Notes: generated by a model from the sequence alone, not told the origin. A DNA stretch of 33,361 bases from an archaeon (GCA_021817005.1 JAKAWJ010000023.1:1-33361), one strand, 5' to 3'; positions 15,618 through 24,514 are shown, counted from the stretch's first letter. Program-made: numbers and translations.

Positions 15618-16982
15618 TTAATACCCCTTCCCGGGATTCAGGATGCCTTTGGGATCGAGAGCCATCTTTATTTGCCTCATCGAATTCAACGCTGCACCCC
15701 CAATTTCCATCTTGAGATATGGTAATTTTGAAGAACCTATCCCGTGCTCTCCCGTAAGCGTTCCGCCCAAATCGACTGTGAGACTGTAGAGGGAGCTGAG
15801 AAGTGCATCCAGCTTGCTCTTGCTCAGCAAATTTCGGTTGAATTCCAGGTGCAGGTTACCGTCACCAGCATGCCCGAAGAAGGAAGGGTGGAGTGCGGTA
15901 TTCGAAAAGATTTTCCTGCTCCCCTGCACGAGCTCAGGAAATCTAGATACGGGCACTGCAACATCATCCCGAAACCTTGGACCGTAAAGCTTCTCCAGCG
16001 CCAGCGTTGTCTTCCCTCTCAAGTCCCACATGGCATTTGCGTCGTCAAAATAAAGCGGTTCGCCCATGGGCCCGAACTCGGTCAGCATGTCAAGCAGCGA
16101 ACTCAAAACTTCACTCTCGCCGCTCGCTGTTGATTCTATTTCGAGCATGAGCAGAGAGGGAGACTCTGGTAGCGAAGAGCTGTATACGGAGTTAAGTGCA
16201 TCAATACAGCTTTCGTCCAAAAATTCAATTGCAGAAATCGCTATGAAAGGCGAATGCGCTAGTTTTACAACAGCCTTGGTCGCCGCTTCAATGTCTGGAA
16301 GGGCTATCGTTACACCCACTCGTTTCTGAGGGAGTGGTGCTAGACGTAAGAGGATACTAGTGAATATTCCAAGGGTACCTTCACTACCAGCAAGCAGGCG
16401 AACCATATCAAGTCCACTGGATGACTTTCTTGCACGCGTTCCGTACCAAACCCTTTTACCAGTACCCAGTACAGCGTCAATAGCCTGAACCCAAGACTTT
16501 GTTGAACCATACCTGTAACTGCGTGGACCAGCGGCATTCGTAGAAACGTTTCCACCAACCGTTGATATCTCCCAGCTGCCAGGATTGGGAGGAAAGAAGA
16601 GCCCATGCTCCTCCAATCTTCGGTTGAGCTCTCGATTAATCAATCCTGGCTGGACGAGTGCCAGCATGTTTTCCTTATCGATGTCAATAATTTTGTTCAA
16701 GTGTGTGGCAAAATCGACTACTACAGCTCCCCCAAACGGCACACACTCGCCATCCAAGCTGCTGCCTCCTCCCCTTGCAACAATTGGAACGGATTCGGAG
16801 AGGGCCCAGGAGACAAGCGAATGCACGTCATCCGCGTCTGTGACTCTTACAACTCCTCCCGCCTGACCGGACACGTTTGAGAGAATATCGCTTGAGTAGG
16901 CGTTCAGTACGTCCTTATCGAGAATTACCTTCCCTTTTAGAGCCGGAGGCAGCTTCGTGAGATCCAAACCCGTCTGTGACAC
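15618..16982 (-). CDS. FAD-linked oxidase, GlcD/D-lactate dehydrogenase type
   Basis: A 454-residue flavoenzyme that would oxidise a 2-hydroxy acid such as D-lactate or glycolate. The FAD-binding (PCMH/type 4) domain has ARGGGSSLDG (near 69-78) and GNVSTNAAGPRSYRYG (near 145-160). The C-terminal FAD-oxidase domain has GHAGDGNLH and GEHGIGSSKL, and it closes with the usual LDPKGILNPGKGY. It starts on GTG at 16982, with ATAAT (minus strand, near 17003-17009) 20-28 bases upstream, so it is probably leaderless. No partner GlcE/GlcF iron-sulphur subunit is adjacent, which favours a single-subunit D-2-hydroxyacid dehydrogenase. Confidence 0.92.
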   Translation of the reverse strand: MSQTGLDLTKLPPALKGKVILDKDVLNAYSSDILSNVSGQAGGVVRVTDADDVHSLVSWALSESVPIVARGGGSSLDGECVPFGGAVVVDFATHLNKIIDIDKENMLALVQPGLINRELNRRLEEHGLFFPPNPGSWEISTVGGNVSTNAAGPRSYRYGSTKSWVQAIDAVLGTGKRVWYGTRARKSSSGLDMVRLLAGSEGTLGIFTSILLRLAPLPQKRVGVTIALPDIEAATKAVVKLAHSPFIAISAIEFLDESCIDALNSVYSSSLPESPSLLMLEIESTASGESEVLSSLLDMLTEFGPMGEPLYFDDANAMWDLRGKTTLALEKLYGPRFRDDVAVPVSRFPELVQGSRKIFSNTALHPSFFGHAGDGNLHLEFNRNLLSKSKLDALLSSLYSLTVDLGGTLTGEHGIGSSKLPYLKMEIGGAALNSMRQIKMALDPKGILNPGKGY

Positions 16983-17026
16983 GCCTAGTGACTGACTGCG
17001 GACTATTATCGACTTTGCGGTACGTC

Positions 17027-17608
17027 CTAGAGACTGCGCTCAGGTCCATGCTCGGGCAGGATTGCTGTATCCGCTGAAGAACTGGGCACGCCGCCCGTGT
17101 TTTCTGCCCTGCTCAGCGTTTCCTCTATCAGGTTGAGTATGCTGTCACCCGTTAGTTCCATCGTAGGTTCAAGGCATTCATGCCGAATCTGCTGTATCAG
17201 ATCTGAAGCATCCACCCCTAGTGGTTCGAACTTGGCATTGCCGAGAAGTGCGTCAAGCGAGCTATTTCCGGAAGGCGAGTCCGTAGTTGCAGCCGTCGAC
17301 ACCAGCCCGGCATAACGTCGTGCGGTAAAGCGATTGGCCGTCGCCTGCACCCTTTCAGGGTTGTCGGGTTTTGAAGTTTCTTCGCGTGTCGCGCCCCGGC
17401 TCCTTTCGGATGAGTTTTTGTGTTGAAGCATGGCCAAGAATACAAGAGCCGTTGGCAGCACTCCAACTGCCACTAGTAAGAGGCCGTCAGCAAGGCCATT
17501 CGGCGAAGTCATGCCTGCCCACACAAAGCGGGGACCGCCGGACAGCATAGCATTAGTGCCTGGGATTAGAGAGATACAAAACTGAAGCAATAATTTGTAA
17601 AGGTTCAT
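17027..17608 (-). CDS. Membrane-anchored protein of unknown function
   Basis: A 193-residue protein that I do not recognise. The N-terminal third is hydrophobic, with a first segment at about 2-25 and a clear helix at about 41-62 (GLADGLLLVAVGVLPTALVF). A long polar, Ser/Thr/Asp-rich cytoplasmic tail follows, with one amphipathic stretch (about 130-170: DASDLIQQIRHECLE, then LNLIEETLSRAE). No catalytic motif is visible. The ATG at 17608 has an AT-rich CTTACATTG about 30 bases upstream. It lies upstream of the GlcD-like gene on the same strand with a 44-base gap, but that gene seems to have its own promoter. Confidence 0.6.
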   Translation of the reverse strand: MNLYKLLLQFCISLIPGTNAMLSGGPRFVWAGMTSPNGLADGLLLVAVGVLPTALVFLAMLQHKNSSERSRGATREETSKPDNPERVQATANRFTARRYAGLVSTAATTDSPSGNSSLDALLGNAKFEPLGVDASDLIQQIRHECLEPTMELTGDSILNLIEETLSRAENTGGVPSSSADTAILPEHGPERSL

Positions 17609-18515
17609 AGGGGCAATAGTAAAGAACTGAATCGCAATGTAAGTCGAGTTTGCCCCCTCCCGGCCCCCGCGGTGCTCATTCGGGCTTAAACATGATGAAA
17701 CCTCGAACAGTTACAGGTCGGTGACATGCGATTCCTTCGTAAATCCCCTTATGGTATATTTATCCAATCCCTGGGCACTCTGCTCAGAAGTTTTGGTTCG
17801 CAGTTCAGAAATCATTGTCAGCCATGTTGTCGCGGTCCGGGAGGTTCTTGCTCCTGCGGCAATTCCAGTGTGATAAATCCTTGGGTCCCCATTTAAGCAT
17901 ATTCTGCGTACGGTACGGTATAGAATCTAGGGCTGATCAACTCGTCAAACTCCTCCGAAGCGGACAAAGTTCCAAATGTGAGAGTGGCACATACCAGGTG
18001 AGCTTCCTCACTTTATGGTCAATCGCCTGTCACAGGAGAGAGTTGACCCCGTCTAAAGGGAATAGTTCGCCCGCAACACGCCTGTCCTAACTGCACTGGA
18101 ATAGCGCACAGCGCTAGCTCACCAATAAGCATTCGTTATGGCCCCGCAATTGCTGATATGCCACATCTAGACTGAGCCTGAGGAGTCTCAGAGAGTTTGC
18201 CTAACCGGATTTAGAAAGTGCACAAATGACCTCTCCCGCATGGCTTCAGTTGAAGCATGGCTATCTCCAGAGCTGCTGAGGCTGCGAATAAGGCGTCCTC
18301 AGTCCGAGGCGGACAATCGGGCCTGGGGCACCGTGGGCCTGTACCGCTTTGGTTAGAGGCTTTTCGAATAATATGGATAATCCGGCCATTTATTGCAAAT
18401 AACCGAAAAGCTCAATTAGCAGCCGCACAGATTGCTTCCGATAAAAATGGCAGCAGTTTCAGTCAAAGGCGAAAATCTCGGCGACGTACCGGCTTAGGAA
18501 GGGCCGTCTGGCATT
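17609..18515. other. 907-base stretch without a recognisable gene
   Basis: No frame here is long or domain-like. I looked for tRNA T-arms, RNase P and SRP RNA landmarks and C/D box pairs and found none convincing. Small features are an inverted repeat GCTTCA-GT-TGAAGC (about 18243-18256) and a small perfect hairpin CTGAG-GAGT-CTCAG (18178-18191). The size suggests regulatory sequence for the two divergent genes, an unrecognised RNA, or decayed sequence. Confidence 0.5.
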
Positions 18516-19652
18516 ATGGGCGACAGCGTGCCTGCAGCCCGCTCTGCGAGAGCGGTTTTTGAAGGCATAATTGAGTTAGGTCCAAGAGACCTAAAGAGGG
18601 TCGCCCAACTCAAGGGGCTCGGCTATACACAGGCAACGAGGGCTTTCCACAACTCAGTGGCCAAGTTTGGCGTGAGGGTATTGGGTGGGGCTAATAATGA
18701 AATGCTTGGACTTGTGCTCGCCTTCTTCGAAGTAAAGCCCACTGAACCCTATCGCGATGTCTTGTTCGACTCGTTTTCCTCACTCCGCAGTCTCTCATAT
18801 CTAGGCGTAGATATGACCGACCTCTCCACATTGTTCGGCCTGGTCTACGTTCCAGCTAGTGCAAGCGGGCATGTATATTTGTCTCTCTTTGAGAAACTCA
18901 AGGAGAGAGGGCTCATATCCAGCTACAGGACGCATGTCGCCGCGAAACGCCTGCGTTATTCCGTGAGGCCAGAGTGTATCGACTGGTCAACAGGCAAGTA
19001 TTCCTTCGAATGGGCGGACCTAAAGGACAGAGTGGCCGAGGATACGGTATTCGAGCTGAGCGAAAGTGTGCTTGCTGACTATGTTGACCTTCTGATTATA
19101 AAGGAGCTCGAATCGGACGCCACCATTTCCCTGAGTGAAATATCGAACCGACTTCTCGAAAAACATCAGCTAAAGGTGAGCGAGAGGCTTCTGCTTTATC
19201 ACTTTACGCGACACTTGGTTGGCCATAAATTGCTTTCGCGTTACAAGGTGTTTTTCCCGCTGGCAAACTCAATCTCCGCCTATATTATAGTTAGAGTAAA
19301 GGCTTCGTGTAATGAACAGTATGCAAAACTGGTTCGTAGAATTCCATTCTTGAGTATTGAGCTGTTCACGGGTGGCGATGCCGTTCACATATCCAGCCAT
19401 AATATACCACTTGACCACCTTCCGGGTTTCGTGAGCTACGTTCAGAAGAAATTGCGTCCCCTAGTGTCAAGCCTAGATATCAAAATGTCCATTCAAGGAC
19501 TTAGGTATGCCTATACCATTCCGTTCGAGCTTTTCGACATTCAGACCGGCATGTGGAAGTATGATGCTGAAACTGATGCGCGGCAAGTTACTATCAGAGC
19601 GCAGGAGCTTCTTTCTAGCGTCAGGCAAAGGGAAGGGAAGCCAATTGACTGA
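18516..19652 (+). CDS. Large Lrp/AsnC-like multi-domain transcription regulator
   Basis: A 378-residue soluble protein that appears to hold repeated winged-helix units. These are an N-terminal helix-turn-helix (about 22-55, LKRVAQLKGLGYTQATRAF), a middle unit (about 95-150, ending KERGLISSYRTHV) and a third (about 195-245, LSEISNRLLEKHQLKVSERL). The C-terminal 100 residues (SISAYIIVRVKA to LDIKMSIQG) resemble an Lrp RAM ligand domain, and the end has YTIPFELFD...GMWKYD. I infer an Lrp/AsnC-like regulator of archaeal type. The ligand and targets are unknown. It follows a long gene-free stretch. Its stop codon overlaps the TTG of the next small gene by eight bases. Confidence 0.65.
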   Translation: MGDSVPAARSARAVFEGIIELGPRDLKRVAQLKGLGYTQATRAFHNSVAKFGVRVLGGANNEMLGLVLAFFEVKPTEPYRDVLFDSFSSLRSLSYLGVDMTDLSTLFGLVYVPASASGHVYLSLFEKLKERGLISSYRTHVAAKRLRYSVRPECIDWSTGKYSFEWADLKDRVAEDTVFELSESVLADYVDLLIIKELESDATISLSEISNRLLEKHQLKVSERLLLYHFTRHLVGHKLLSRYKVFFPLANSISAYIIVRVKASCNEQYAKLVRRIPFLSIELFTGGDAVHISSHNIPLDHLPGFVSYVQKKLRPLVSSLDIKMSIQGLRYAYTIPFELFDIQTGMWKYDAETDARQVTIRAQELLSSVRQREGKPID

Positions 19653-19899
19653 GGCAAAGCCTTTGCGTGACCGCGAAGATTTTGGCGTAACTCCTGGGGA
19701 TGTTAGACGAACGCTCGAGGATACCCTAGGGATGACGGTTACTAACGTGCTATTTGCAAACTGGCTAACCTCCAAGCACGGCGAAGACGAACCGCTATCC
19801 CCGACTCAATTGAAGAGCCTAAAAACTCAGTTGCATCGGTTATTCGGCGACGCAGGAGATACGCTTTATGAGCTTATTCGCTTTGAGAAAGAAGGATGA
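19645..19899 (+). CDS. Small helical protein overlapping the Lrp-like gene
   Basis: An 84-residue protein that I do not recognise. I place its start at TTG 19645, because purine-rich GGGAAGGGAAG lies just upstream and the TTG overlaps the previous stop codon, a usual operon junction. The longer frame opening at 19507 would overlap the regulator by 146 bases and is unlikely. The sequence is mostly helical (GDVRRTLEDTLGM, QLKSLKTQLHRLF, DTLYELIRFEKEG), with a Trp in FANWL, and has no membrane segment. Co-expression with the Lrp-like regulator suggests a partner or modulator, by context only. Confidence 0.6.
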   Translation: MTEAKPLRDREDFGVTPGDVRRTLEDTLGMTVTNVLFANWLTSKHGEDEPLSPTQLKSLKTQLHRLFGDAGDTLYELIRFEKEG

Positions 19900-20056
19900 C
19901 CACCGGCTCACGTTGCGTTACGTAAAGTATTCGTGCTTCTCCCAATCTCTGGTAGTATCGGTTTCCGGTGCGCTCAACTTTGATTCGGAATACACGAACC
20001 TGTCCCGCATTTGGGATCCGCCCCTGCTAGATGCGAAGCTGTAAAGAGGTACAATT

Positions 20057-20485
20057 TCAGAATGGGGACGCGGAAAATCTAGCTACGATGGAAGAAATTT
20101 CATCCACGTATTTTTTGAATATTGAAAGAATATCTCTAGAAGTTATTACGCCTACCACTCGTCCTGCATCAGTCACCACCAGCCTCCTGATACCCTTCTG
20201 CACCATCAGCTCCACTACTTCTTCCGTGGGTGTCTCTTTATCAGTCACAACTAATGGAGAAGTCATTATCACTGAAACTGTAATACTGGATGGATCCTTG
20301 CCCGGGGCAACCAGCTTCTCGAGAAAATCCCATTCGGTAAGCATCCCCACGGGGCGGTCTTCATGATTGACTATCGCGTAACCCCTTCTCCGCTCAACCA
20401 TCTTTCGTGAAGCTTCCGCCACCGTGAGGTCGTCCTCTATCTCCATAAAATCCTTGTGCATGATGTCTTTGGCTTTCAATACCAT
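20057..20485 (-). CDS. Two-CBS-domain protein
   Basis: A 142-residue protein made of a single CBS pair, residues about 6-55 and 72-128. Each opens with the usual form: AKDIMHKDFMEIEDD, then VSVIMTSPLVVTDKE, and each ends with VGMLTEWDF or VGVITSRDI. Stand-alone archaeal CBS pairs bind adenosine nucleotides or SAM and act as sensors for partner enzymes. No obvious partner is adjacent. The start is ATG at 20485. An ATTTAAC on the plus strand (20516-20522, GTTAAAT on the coding strand) lies 31-37 bases upstream. Confidence 0.9.
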   Translation of the reverse strand: MVLKAKDIMHKDFMEIEDDLTVAEASRKMVERRRGYAIVNHEDRPVGMLTEWDFLEKLVAPGKDPSSITVSVIMTSPLVVTDKETPTEEVVELMVQKGIRRLVVTDAGRVVGVITSRDILSIFKKYVDEISSIVARFSASPF

Positions 20486-20593
20486 TTAGTGCTATCTCTT
20501 ATTCGGGCCATTCGGATTTAACGCTTCCGAATGCCATGTGCTACCTCGCACATACCGGACACTCAAGCAAGAATTTGATTGAGATACTTCGAA

Positions 20594-21094
20594 TCAAAGC
20601 CGCGAGTAAAGGAGCAATCCGCCGATAAGAAGCACTACTGAGAACATAAGGATGGCAACCGGAAAGGTGAACCCAGAGAGAACTCCGGCTCCAGCCACAA
20701 GAATGAACACAAGGACCCACATCCACGCAATCCGCCTATTGTGGCTGCGAACCAGCCGGCTGGCGAGCGCCTTGGACTCCTGATCAACCCCCGTGCCACC
20801 CTCCGTGAACTTGGATATGACATTTGCAAGATCGAGGCTTTCTCCGATTGAAATCACAAGAGTTGCGCAAACAACGTAGGATAGTGGAGGGGCTACCGCT
20901 TTTGAAAGGAGAGCTGAAAGTGGAAGATATAGAAAGCATATGGCAGCCCAATCTGCTGCGCGTGCTCTATACGGAAGAGCGAATGCAAGTAGGAGGAGTG
21001 CAAATGTGGCAGCAAAAAAGTTGACAAAGCTAAAATCCAGAACAACCGAAATCACAGCGAGAGCTGCCGCAGCCGCAGTGAGCGAAGACCTCAA
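20594..21094 (-). CDS. Polytopic membrane protein, last gene of the MoxR/DUF58 operon
   Basis: A hydrophobic protein of 166 residues with about six membrane segments in pairs and a short charged loop (EGGTGVDQESKALASRLVRSHNRR region). I do not recognise the family. The start is a choice. TTG at 21094 forms a TTGA overlap with the DUF58 stop codon and has GTGAGGG just upstream, so I prefer it. A GTG at 21133 would add 13 residues, overlap DUF58 by 43 bases and lack a ribosome site. Its position in the operon suggests it works with the DUF58/DUF4129 membrane assembly. Confidence 0.6.
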   Translation of the reverse strand: MRSSLTAAAAALAVISVVLDFSFVNFFAATFALLLLAFALPYRARAADWAAICFLYLPLSALLSKAVAPPLSYVVCATLVISIGESLDLANVISKFTEGGTGVDQESKALASRLVRSHNRRIAWMWVLVFILVAGAGVLSGFTFPVAILMFSVVLLIGGLLLYSRL

Positions 21095-22362
21095 AAGGCC
21101 CTCACGACAACAAAGCCGGAGCTCGAAGTCCACTCGTAAACATTCGAGAATTCAGAGTAGGATTTCTCAATCCATTTTCTCTCAGCCTTGGCAATATCGA
21201 AACCTGCAGCCAGTCGTTTGGCATCAGACTTTCCGACTTTCAAGAGCGAAGCAAGCTCGTCCTCCAGTTCGTTCACGAATATGATATTGCATACGAAACC
21301 CTTTGAGGCTATCTTCATAATCGCGACACGCGTTCGGCTAGAAGTACCCGTAGTCACAAAGTATAGGGTACCCGACCTTTTTCTGTACTGGGCCCTGAAG
21401 AAAAGCTCCAGCAAATCCTCCGCGTGCTCTACTTCCCACACACTTCCGACCTCCGTCTTTACCAGCTCGTCAAGAATTTGCCTGAGTTTTCTGTGGCCGA
21501 ATCCCGGCCTGAGCTTACTCAGACTTGAGCCAAGAATGAGCGCCCCTACCCTGTTCCCCCTCTTAGCGAGTGCAAGAGTGAGTTCATAGGCCGCCTGAAT
21601 TACAGACGCTCGAGCACTCCAATCTCCGACTGCAGGTATGTTTTCGTCCGAAAGGTCGACCACTACGACTACGTCCAGTCCACGATCGACACTCCATTCA
21701 TTCACCATTGTCCTCTTACTTCGTGCCGTGGCCTTCCAGTTCACATTCTTCAGAGGATCCCCAAATTCGTACGCGCGTATTGTTAGAAATTCATCCCTGC
21801 CGCCTTTGGACTTTGACGGAATTATCCCAGCCCAGCTGAAGGTGCGGGATGAGGGTATATCGAGGTGTCTGTTTGCATACTTGGGATAGACCACCACTCG
21901 GGTCTGCACTGGTGCGTACCACTTTTCGGAACTGAGCCCAAACGGAGTAGACACCTCAAGCGCGGTTTGACCGAACTGATACACCCCTGGTTCGGTAAAA
22001 CTGAGTACATATCGAAGTGTGACTTTTTCCCCACTGTGGACCCCGCATACAAGCCCTGGAACGCCCGCATCTACTTTTGATTTGGGAGGAGGGCTATCCG
22101 TGAGTTGCAGCCTTGAAACGCTCTTCCCGTTATTCGTCACGGAGGTTTCGACCGTGACCTGCTCCCCAACCACAAGATTTGACGCAGATACCCTCCTTGC
22201 AAGCTGAAGCTTTCCATGGTTTGACTTCACCGGCAACCCAAGGTCCAGGGCCAGGTACAGAAAGAGCACTAGCGCGAAGGCGCTGGCGTAATAGTAAGTG
22301 AAAGCCAAAAGCCAGAGCCCGATGGCTCCAAGTGATATCACCCCAACAAGCTTACCCTGCAT
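21091..22362 (-). CDS. DUF58 domain membrane protein
   Basis: A 423-residue protein. Two membrane helices occupy residues about 4-40. A beta-rich region with CARF/BatA-like character follows (about 50-150), then the DUF58 core with YEFGDPLKNVNWKATARS-type sequence near 200-220 and a von Willebrand A-like strand VVVVVDLSDEN (near 235) whose DxS resembles part of a MIDAS metal site. DUF58 proteins are encoded with MoxR ATPases in envelope-associated or maturation systems, and that is the case here: its ATG overlaps the MoxR end by 11 bases. The exact role is unknown. Confidence 0.88.
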   Translation of the reverse strand: MQGKLVGVISLGAIGLWLLAFTYYYASAFALVLFLYLALDLGLPVKSNHGKLQLARRVSASNLVVGEQVTVETSVTNNGKSVSRLQLTDSPPPKSKVDAGVPGLVCGVHSGEKVTLRYVLSFTEPGVYQFGQTALEVSTPFGLSSEKWYAPVQTRVVVYPKYANRHLDIPSSRTFSWAGIIPSKSKGGRDEFLTIRAYEFGDPLKNVNWKATARSKRTMVNEWSVDRGLDVVVVVDLSDENIPAVGDWSARASVIQAAYELTLALAKRGNRVGALILGSSLSKLRPGFGHRKLRQILDELVKTEVGSVWEVEHAEDLLELFFRAQYRKRSGTLYFVTTGTSSRTRVAIMKIASKGFVCNIIFVNELEDELASLLKVGKSDAKRLAAGFDIAKAERKWIEKSYSEFSNVYEWTSSSGFVVVRAF

Positions 22363-23314
22363 TATCGATAACCTTGGGCACCGGCGTCCTGTTCACGATC
22401 TCGGCAATAACTTGCTCCTGCGTAACCCCCTTTACTTCCGAATCGACTCCAAGTACGAGCCTGTGCGAAAGCACAGGAACTGCAAGGCTCTTCACATCGT
22501 CCGGGATGACATAATCTCTGCCATTGCATGCGGCTTTTGCCTGAGCCATCCTGTAAAGGTGAATGGAGCCCCGAGGACTCACGCCTACTTCGGCTAACTT
22601 GGATGCTCGAGTCTCTGCAACGAGCCTGACAACATACTTCCTGATGTCCTCGTCCACGAAAATCTGGTCCAGTGCGCCGTGAAGACGCAGCAGGGAATCA
22701 GCGTCAGTTACCTGTTTAACATTGGCGAACTCATCCTCGCTTGCCTTTTTGAGAGCGAGGATCTGAACTTCGTCGTCTATCGAAGGATAACCGACGCGCA
22801 ATCTCACCATGAACCTGTCCAACTGGGCTTCGGGCAATGGATATGTACCCTCGTACTCTATGGGATTCTGGGTAGCGAACACAGCAAACGGCGAGGGAAG
22901 TTGAAACGTCTGGTTTTCTACTGTTACTTGGCGCTCCTGCATCGCCTCTAATAGTGCAGATTGTGTCTTCGGAGGAGAACGGTTTATCTCATCCGCGAGG
23001 AGGACCTGGGTAAAAACTGGACCCTTTACGAACTTGAAACCCAGCGTGCCATCAAACACAAAAGTGCCCGTGACGTCCGATGGCAGAAGGTCAGCCGTAA
23101 ACTGCACCCTTTTGAACTCAAGCCCCACGGCCTTGGCAACTGCCCTTGCCATTGTGGTCTTCCCGAGGCCGGGGTTGTCCTCGAACAGTATGTGGCCACC
23201 CGCAATGAGGTCAATCACCACCAACTCAAGCACTTCCCTTTTTCCGACAATCACGGTAGATACCGTGTCTACGAGCGACTGCTTTATTCTCACAAACTCC
23301 TCAGTTCCACTCAA
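22352..23314 (-). CDS. MoxR-family AAA ATPase
   Basis: A 320-residue AAA ATPase of the MoxR group, a chaperone-like factor for assembling protein or cofactor complexes. Walker A is EDNPGLGKTT (45-54) and Walker B is VLLADEINRSPP (104-115). The MoxR signature ATQNPIEYEGTYPLPEAQLDRF lies at about 147-168, and the C-terminal lid has GVSPRGSIHLYRMAQA. It starts on TTG at 23314, with AGGTGG about 14 bases upstream. No ATG is available before the helix that precedes Walker A. It lies between a 2-TM gene and the DUF58 gene. Confidence 0.92.
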   Translation of the reverse strand: MSGTEEFVRIKQSLVDTVSTVIVGKREVLELVVIDLIAGGHILFEDNPGLGKTTMARAVAKAVGLEFKRVQFTADLLPSDVTGTFVFDGTLGFKFVKGPVFTQVLLADEINRSPPKTQSALLEAMQERQVTVENQTFQLPSPFAVFATQNPIEYEGTYPLPEAQLDRFMVRLRVGYPSIDDEVQILALKKASEDEFANVKQVTDADSLLRLHGALDQIFVDEDIRKYVVRLVAETRASKLAEVGVSPRGSIHLYRMAQAKAACNGRDYVIPDDVKSLAVPVLSHRLVLGVDSEVKGVTQEQVIAEIVNRTPVPKVIDNAG

Positions 23315-23374
23315 TTTTCGTGGCCACCTGCAAATGGACCTGTGAAAAGCTTTTCTGAGCTCAACCCAGATTCC

Positions 23375-23743
23375 CTAAACATCCCGAACGGACATGGGCG
23401 CACTTGCAGGGGGATGGTTTTGCAGAACTGCCAGAATGTCTGCGGTGCTTTCCCCTTGGACCAGCAGCGAAATGAACTCCTTTTCAAATGCATTCCCCAT
23501 GTAGACTGTTCTTGTTCCCAAGGCCTTGGAGCCCAAGAGCATCGCATAGTGGTAAACCCTACTCCTGTTGGGCTCCGGTCGCTTTACTACTTCGATATAG
23601 CGAATCCCTCTCAAGGAATCGAAAACTGTCATAAATGCAAGGAAGCCTGCCACAAGCGCATCCACAATCCAGTACTGAGCTCTTGTGAGAATAAGAATAA
23701 CCGCTGCCACAGCTAGGTACGTTCCGGCGAGTCTAATTCGCAC
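23375..23743 (-). CDS. Small two-TM protein of the MoxR/DUF58 operon
   Basis: A protein of about 122 residues with two membrane helices at the N-terminus (LAGTYLAVAAVILIL and WIVDALVAGFLAFMTVF) and a cytoplasmic alpha/beta tail of about 75 residues. I do not recognise the family. The frame is open to an ATG at 23818, which would overlap the DUF4129 gene by 86 bases. A GTG at 23743 (overlap 11 bases, like other junctions in this operon) puts the start right before the first helix, so I use it. TTG at 23755 is another option. Confidence 0.6.
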   Translation of the reverse strand: MRIRLAGTYLAVAAVILILTRAQYWIVDALVAGFLAFMTVFDSLRGIRYIEVVKRPEPNRSRVYHYAMLLGSKALGTRTVYMGNAFEKEFISLLVQGESTADILAVLQNHPPASAPMSVRDV

Positions 23744-24440
23744 TAGAAGCACCAAGTCTGCCCCGGACGGCAGTAAGGAATGAGCGCATGAACGCAAGCG
23801 CCGAATTGGTTTCCGCATCTGTCAAAGCTTCCCCGTACCTTGCCCTGTTGAAAATCCTGGAGAAGGACTCTGACTCGCCGGGATCCAGCGCGAGTATACG
23901 AGCGATTCTCGCGAGATATTCTGCGGGAGTCTCCGCTGCAGCATCCCCTAATCCCGACGCATCGCAAGCCTTCCGCAGCAGGGCATAATATCTGACCACT
24001 GCAAGATTTCTGCCATGAGAATAGCTCGCAGTCCTCAGCGCTTCTGTATCTTGCTCGAGTTCTCCTAGGATGCCGGAAAGCCTCAGAACCCTTGTATCCC
24101 GTCTCATGAGCAATGTTATGGCTGCAAGCATCGCAATTGAGGCTGCGAGTATCAGGACAATCACAAAGAACGGAGGTGTAAGTCGTAGCGCGATTGAGCC
24201 TGGGACCCCCGGAAGATGCGGCGGAGATGCGCTTAACGTGTTCGTCCCTGGAATCGAAGAAGTGCTCGTGGTTCCACTTCCACCTCCACCCTTTTGCGGA
24301 GAGTATGTAAAATTGAAATTCTGTAGAACCGATGGTGGCGAGGATAGACCAGATAACCTGCCTGATTCAAGCGCCGCAAGAATCAGCAGCGTTGCGAGCA
24401 GTGATACGCCCAACCAGACATGATTTGCTGTGGGACGCAA
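23733..24440 (-). CDS. DUF4129 membrane protein
   Basis: A 235-residue protein with an N-terminal membrane helix (about 8-26), a Gly/Ser/Thr/Pro-rich extracytoplasmic linker (about 45-80) and a second helix (about 90-112). The cytoplasmic DUF4129 domain (about 145-215) includes VVRYYALLRKACDASGLG and TPAEYLARI, then FNRARYGE. DUF4129 is typically found at the end of transglutaminase-like proteins and beside MoxR/DUF58 genes. Here it is free-standing and there is no transglutaminase in the operon. It starts on TTG at 24440. AAATAA on the minus strand at 24467-24472 lies 27-32 bases upstream, so the operon message is probably leaderless. Confidence 0.8.
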   Translation of the reverse strand: MRPTANHVWLGVSLLATLLILAALESGRLSGLSSPPSVLQNFNFTYSPQKGGGGSGTTSTSSIPGTNTLSASPPHLPGVPGSIALRLTPPFFVIVLILAASIAMLAAITLLMRRDTRVLRLSGILGELEQDTEALRTASYSHGRNLAVVRYYALLRKACDASGLGDAAAETPAEYLARIARILALDPGESESFSRIFNRARYGEALTDAETNSALAFMRSFLTAVRGRLGASSAN

Positions 24441-24514
24441 GGGTTAGACTCCTTTATGGGGCTGAGTTATTTCTGTCTTTATTATCGCGTAGCCCCCCTA
24501 ATTTGCAGAATACG

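Noticed and set aside
17691..17697. ATGATGA, a C-box-like motif for a C/D guide RNA.
   Set aside because: No D box (CTGA) at a suitable distance and no terminal stem were found.
17815..18090. A 91-codon plus-strand frame in the large gene-free region.
   Set aside because: It has no TATA box at suitable distance, no ribosome site and an amino acid make-up without secondary-structure pattern.
19868..20044. A 58-codon plus-strand frame starting inside the small gene at 19645.
   Set aside because: It would overlap that gene by 32 bases with no ribosome site, and the sequence has no domain-like pattern. It cannot be excluded, but I do not support it.
20577..20610. TTCGAATC resembling a tRNA T-loop.
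   Set aside because: There is no acceptor, D-arm or anticodon stem around it. Other TTCGAA matches in the window lie inside genes.
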